Source: Paenibacillus silviterrae | Lineage (GTDB): Bacteria > Bacillota > Bacilli > Paenibacillales > NBRC-103111 | Reading direction: 5' to 3' | Length of the DNA stretch: 64,000 nucleotides | Assembly: GCF_030167925.1 (NCBI RefSeq) | Contig: NZ_JASKUT010000001.1 | Coordinates: forward strand, 1,426,001 to 1,490,000 | Part shown: positions 63,494 through 64,000 of the stretch, piece after piece | Layout: the number at the start of each line of letters is the position of its first letter | Numbering within the stretch: the first letter of the stretch is position 1 | Translations under genes and position numbers: made by a program | The notes under the pieces: model-generated | Seen by the model: only the letters and a program-made list of their open reading frames with translations | The model's database searches: none | What the model was told of the DNA's origin: nothing

Positions 63494-63534
63494 TAAATAA
63501 AACAAGGGTACATGCAGTAGTCATATACCCTTGT
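63494..63534 (-). terminator. Intercistronic hairpin between binding protein and nucleoside hydrolase
   Basis: ACAAGGGTA and TACCCTTGT form a 9-base stem followed on the minus strand by TTTTATTT. Placed after a binding-protein gene, such a partial terminator usually lets the binding protein be made in excess over the membrane parts. Confidence 0.65.
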
Positions 63535-63544
63535 CCATTCCTAT

Positions 63545-64000
63545 TTACTGAGCAACTTGCTTGTTGAAGCGGTCGATCCAGCCTTTCAAGTTCGCATTCA
63601 CAAATTTCATATCCAGCTTGCGCAGCTTGGTTACCGTTTCGGCACCGTAGGTGATGCCCTTCGTATCGTCTCCCGATAGCTGCAGCTTCGTGTTGACCGG
63701 CGAATCGATTTTTGCCTTAGCAAGCTTCTCCTGTACTTCCTTACTCAAGTGGTAGTTAATGAAGTCCTCGGCAAGCTGCTTGTTTTTGCTGCCTTTTACG
63801 ATATTGACCGTATTCAAGACAGCGTAGCCGCCTTCCTTAGGCGTGATGAACTTCGTTTCCGGCACGGAAGCGCGAAGATCCTTCACGTACATTTCCATGA
63901 TCGGTCCCGCAGCGATTTCACCCTGGGCAAACATATTCACAAACTCGGAGGTTTGTCCGTAATACTTCACGACGCTTTTGTTCAGCTCCGTCAGCTTGGC
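63545..64000 (-). CDS. ABC transporter substrate-binding protein, C-terminal part (runs off window)
   Basis: The last 151 codons of a binding protein that begins beyond the right edge. YYGQTSEFVNMFAQGEIAAGPIMEMYVKD, TPKEGGYAVLNTVNIVKGSKNKQLAEDFINYHLSKEVQEKLAK is the typical C-terminal lobe of the PotD/iron-type (family 8 or 6) binding proteins. It belongs with the PotABC-like genes downstream. A hairpin follows its stop codon. Confidence 0.88.
   Translation of the reverse strand, partial: AKLTELNKSVVKYYGQTSEFVNMFAQGEIAAGPIMEMYVKDLRASVPETKFITPKEGGYAVLNTVNIVKGSKNKQLAEDFINYHLSKEVQEKLAKAKIDSPVNTKLQLSGDDTKGITYGAETVTKLRKLDMKFVNANLKGWIDRFNKQVAQ

Overview
The window looks like a chromosomal stretch of a spore-former of the Paenibacillaceae (Paenibacillus/Cohnella type). 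This rests on family content and signals: many LplB/YtcP-type sugar permease pairs without their own ATPase, YesM/YesN-type sensor-regulator genes, large membrane-bound AraC regulators, a FIMAH-type surface domain, strong GGAGG-like ribosome sites, and frequent TTG/GTG starts. No rRNA, tRNA, phage, insertion sequence or CRISPR array was seen. Nearly all genes lie on the minus strand and serve uptake and breakdown of plant-derived sugars, sugar acids and nucleosides.

Layout. 1-6.4 kb: the start of a binding lipoprotein, a cupin gene, a short-chain dehydrogenase lacking the usual Tyr/Lys pair, a MATE exporter and a 997-residue GH28-like protein without a signal peptide. The cupin and GH28 genes share a long promoter motif. 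6.6-13.8 kb: a sugar ABC system (two permeases, an enolase-superfamily dehydratase, a binding lipoprotein) with a membrane-bound AraC regulator upstream. 13.9-16.5 kb: lyxose-isomerase-like protein, 2-hydroxyacid dehydrogenase and a frameshifted aldo/keto reductase. 16.6-23.2 kb: a second sugar ABC operon headed by a GntR regulator and two Gfo/Idh/MocA oxidoreductases. 23.5-29 kb: an AraC regulator, a small membrane protein and a 1351-residue secreted metallophosphoesterase. 29-33.4 kb: an orphan binding lipoprotein, the decayed remains of a rhamnosidase-like gene, a histidine phosphatase and a HAD hydrolase.

33.4-52.1 kb is the most unusual block. An orphan binding lipoprotein, an FAH-family enzyme, a class III aminotransferase, a secreted metallo-beta-lactamase/solute-binding-protein fusion, an SDR, a YjhG-like sugar-acid dehydratase, an MlrC (M81) protein and an intracellular GH39-like glycosidase form one co-directional row. 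Next come a YesN/YesM two-component pair and a binding lipoprotein, with two permeases transcribed away from it. GH39 + SDR + dehydratase + FAH suggests a non-phosphorylating oxidative pathway (xylose/xylonate type) for a pentose released inside the cell.

52.1-64 kb: an Asp/Glu-racemase-type protein and an AlkD-type DNA repair protein, then a nucleoside-salvage locus. This has a PotABC-like importer with its binding protein, a nucleoside hydrolase, adenine deaminase, ribokinase, a LacI repressor with a palindromic operator, and a 712-residue ADP-ribosylglycohydrolase-family protein with a lectin-like tail. Together they could import a nucleoside or ADP-ribose-like compound, split it, phosphorylate the ribose and deaminate the adenine.
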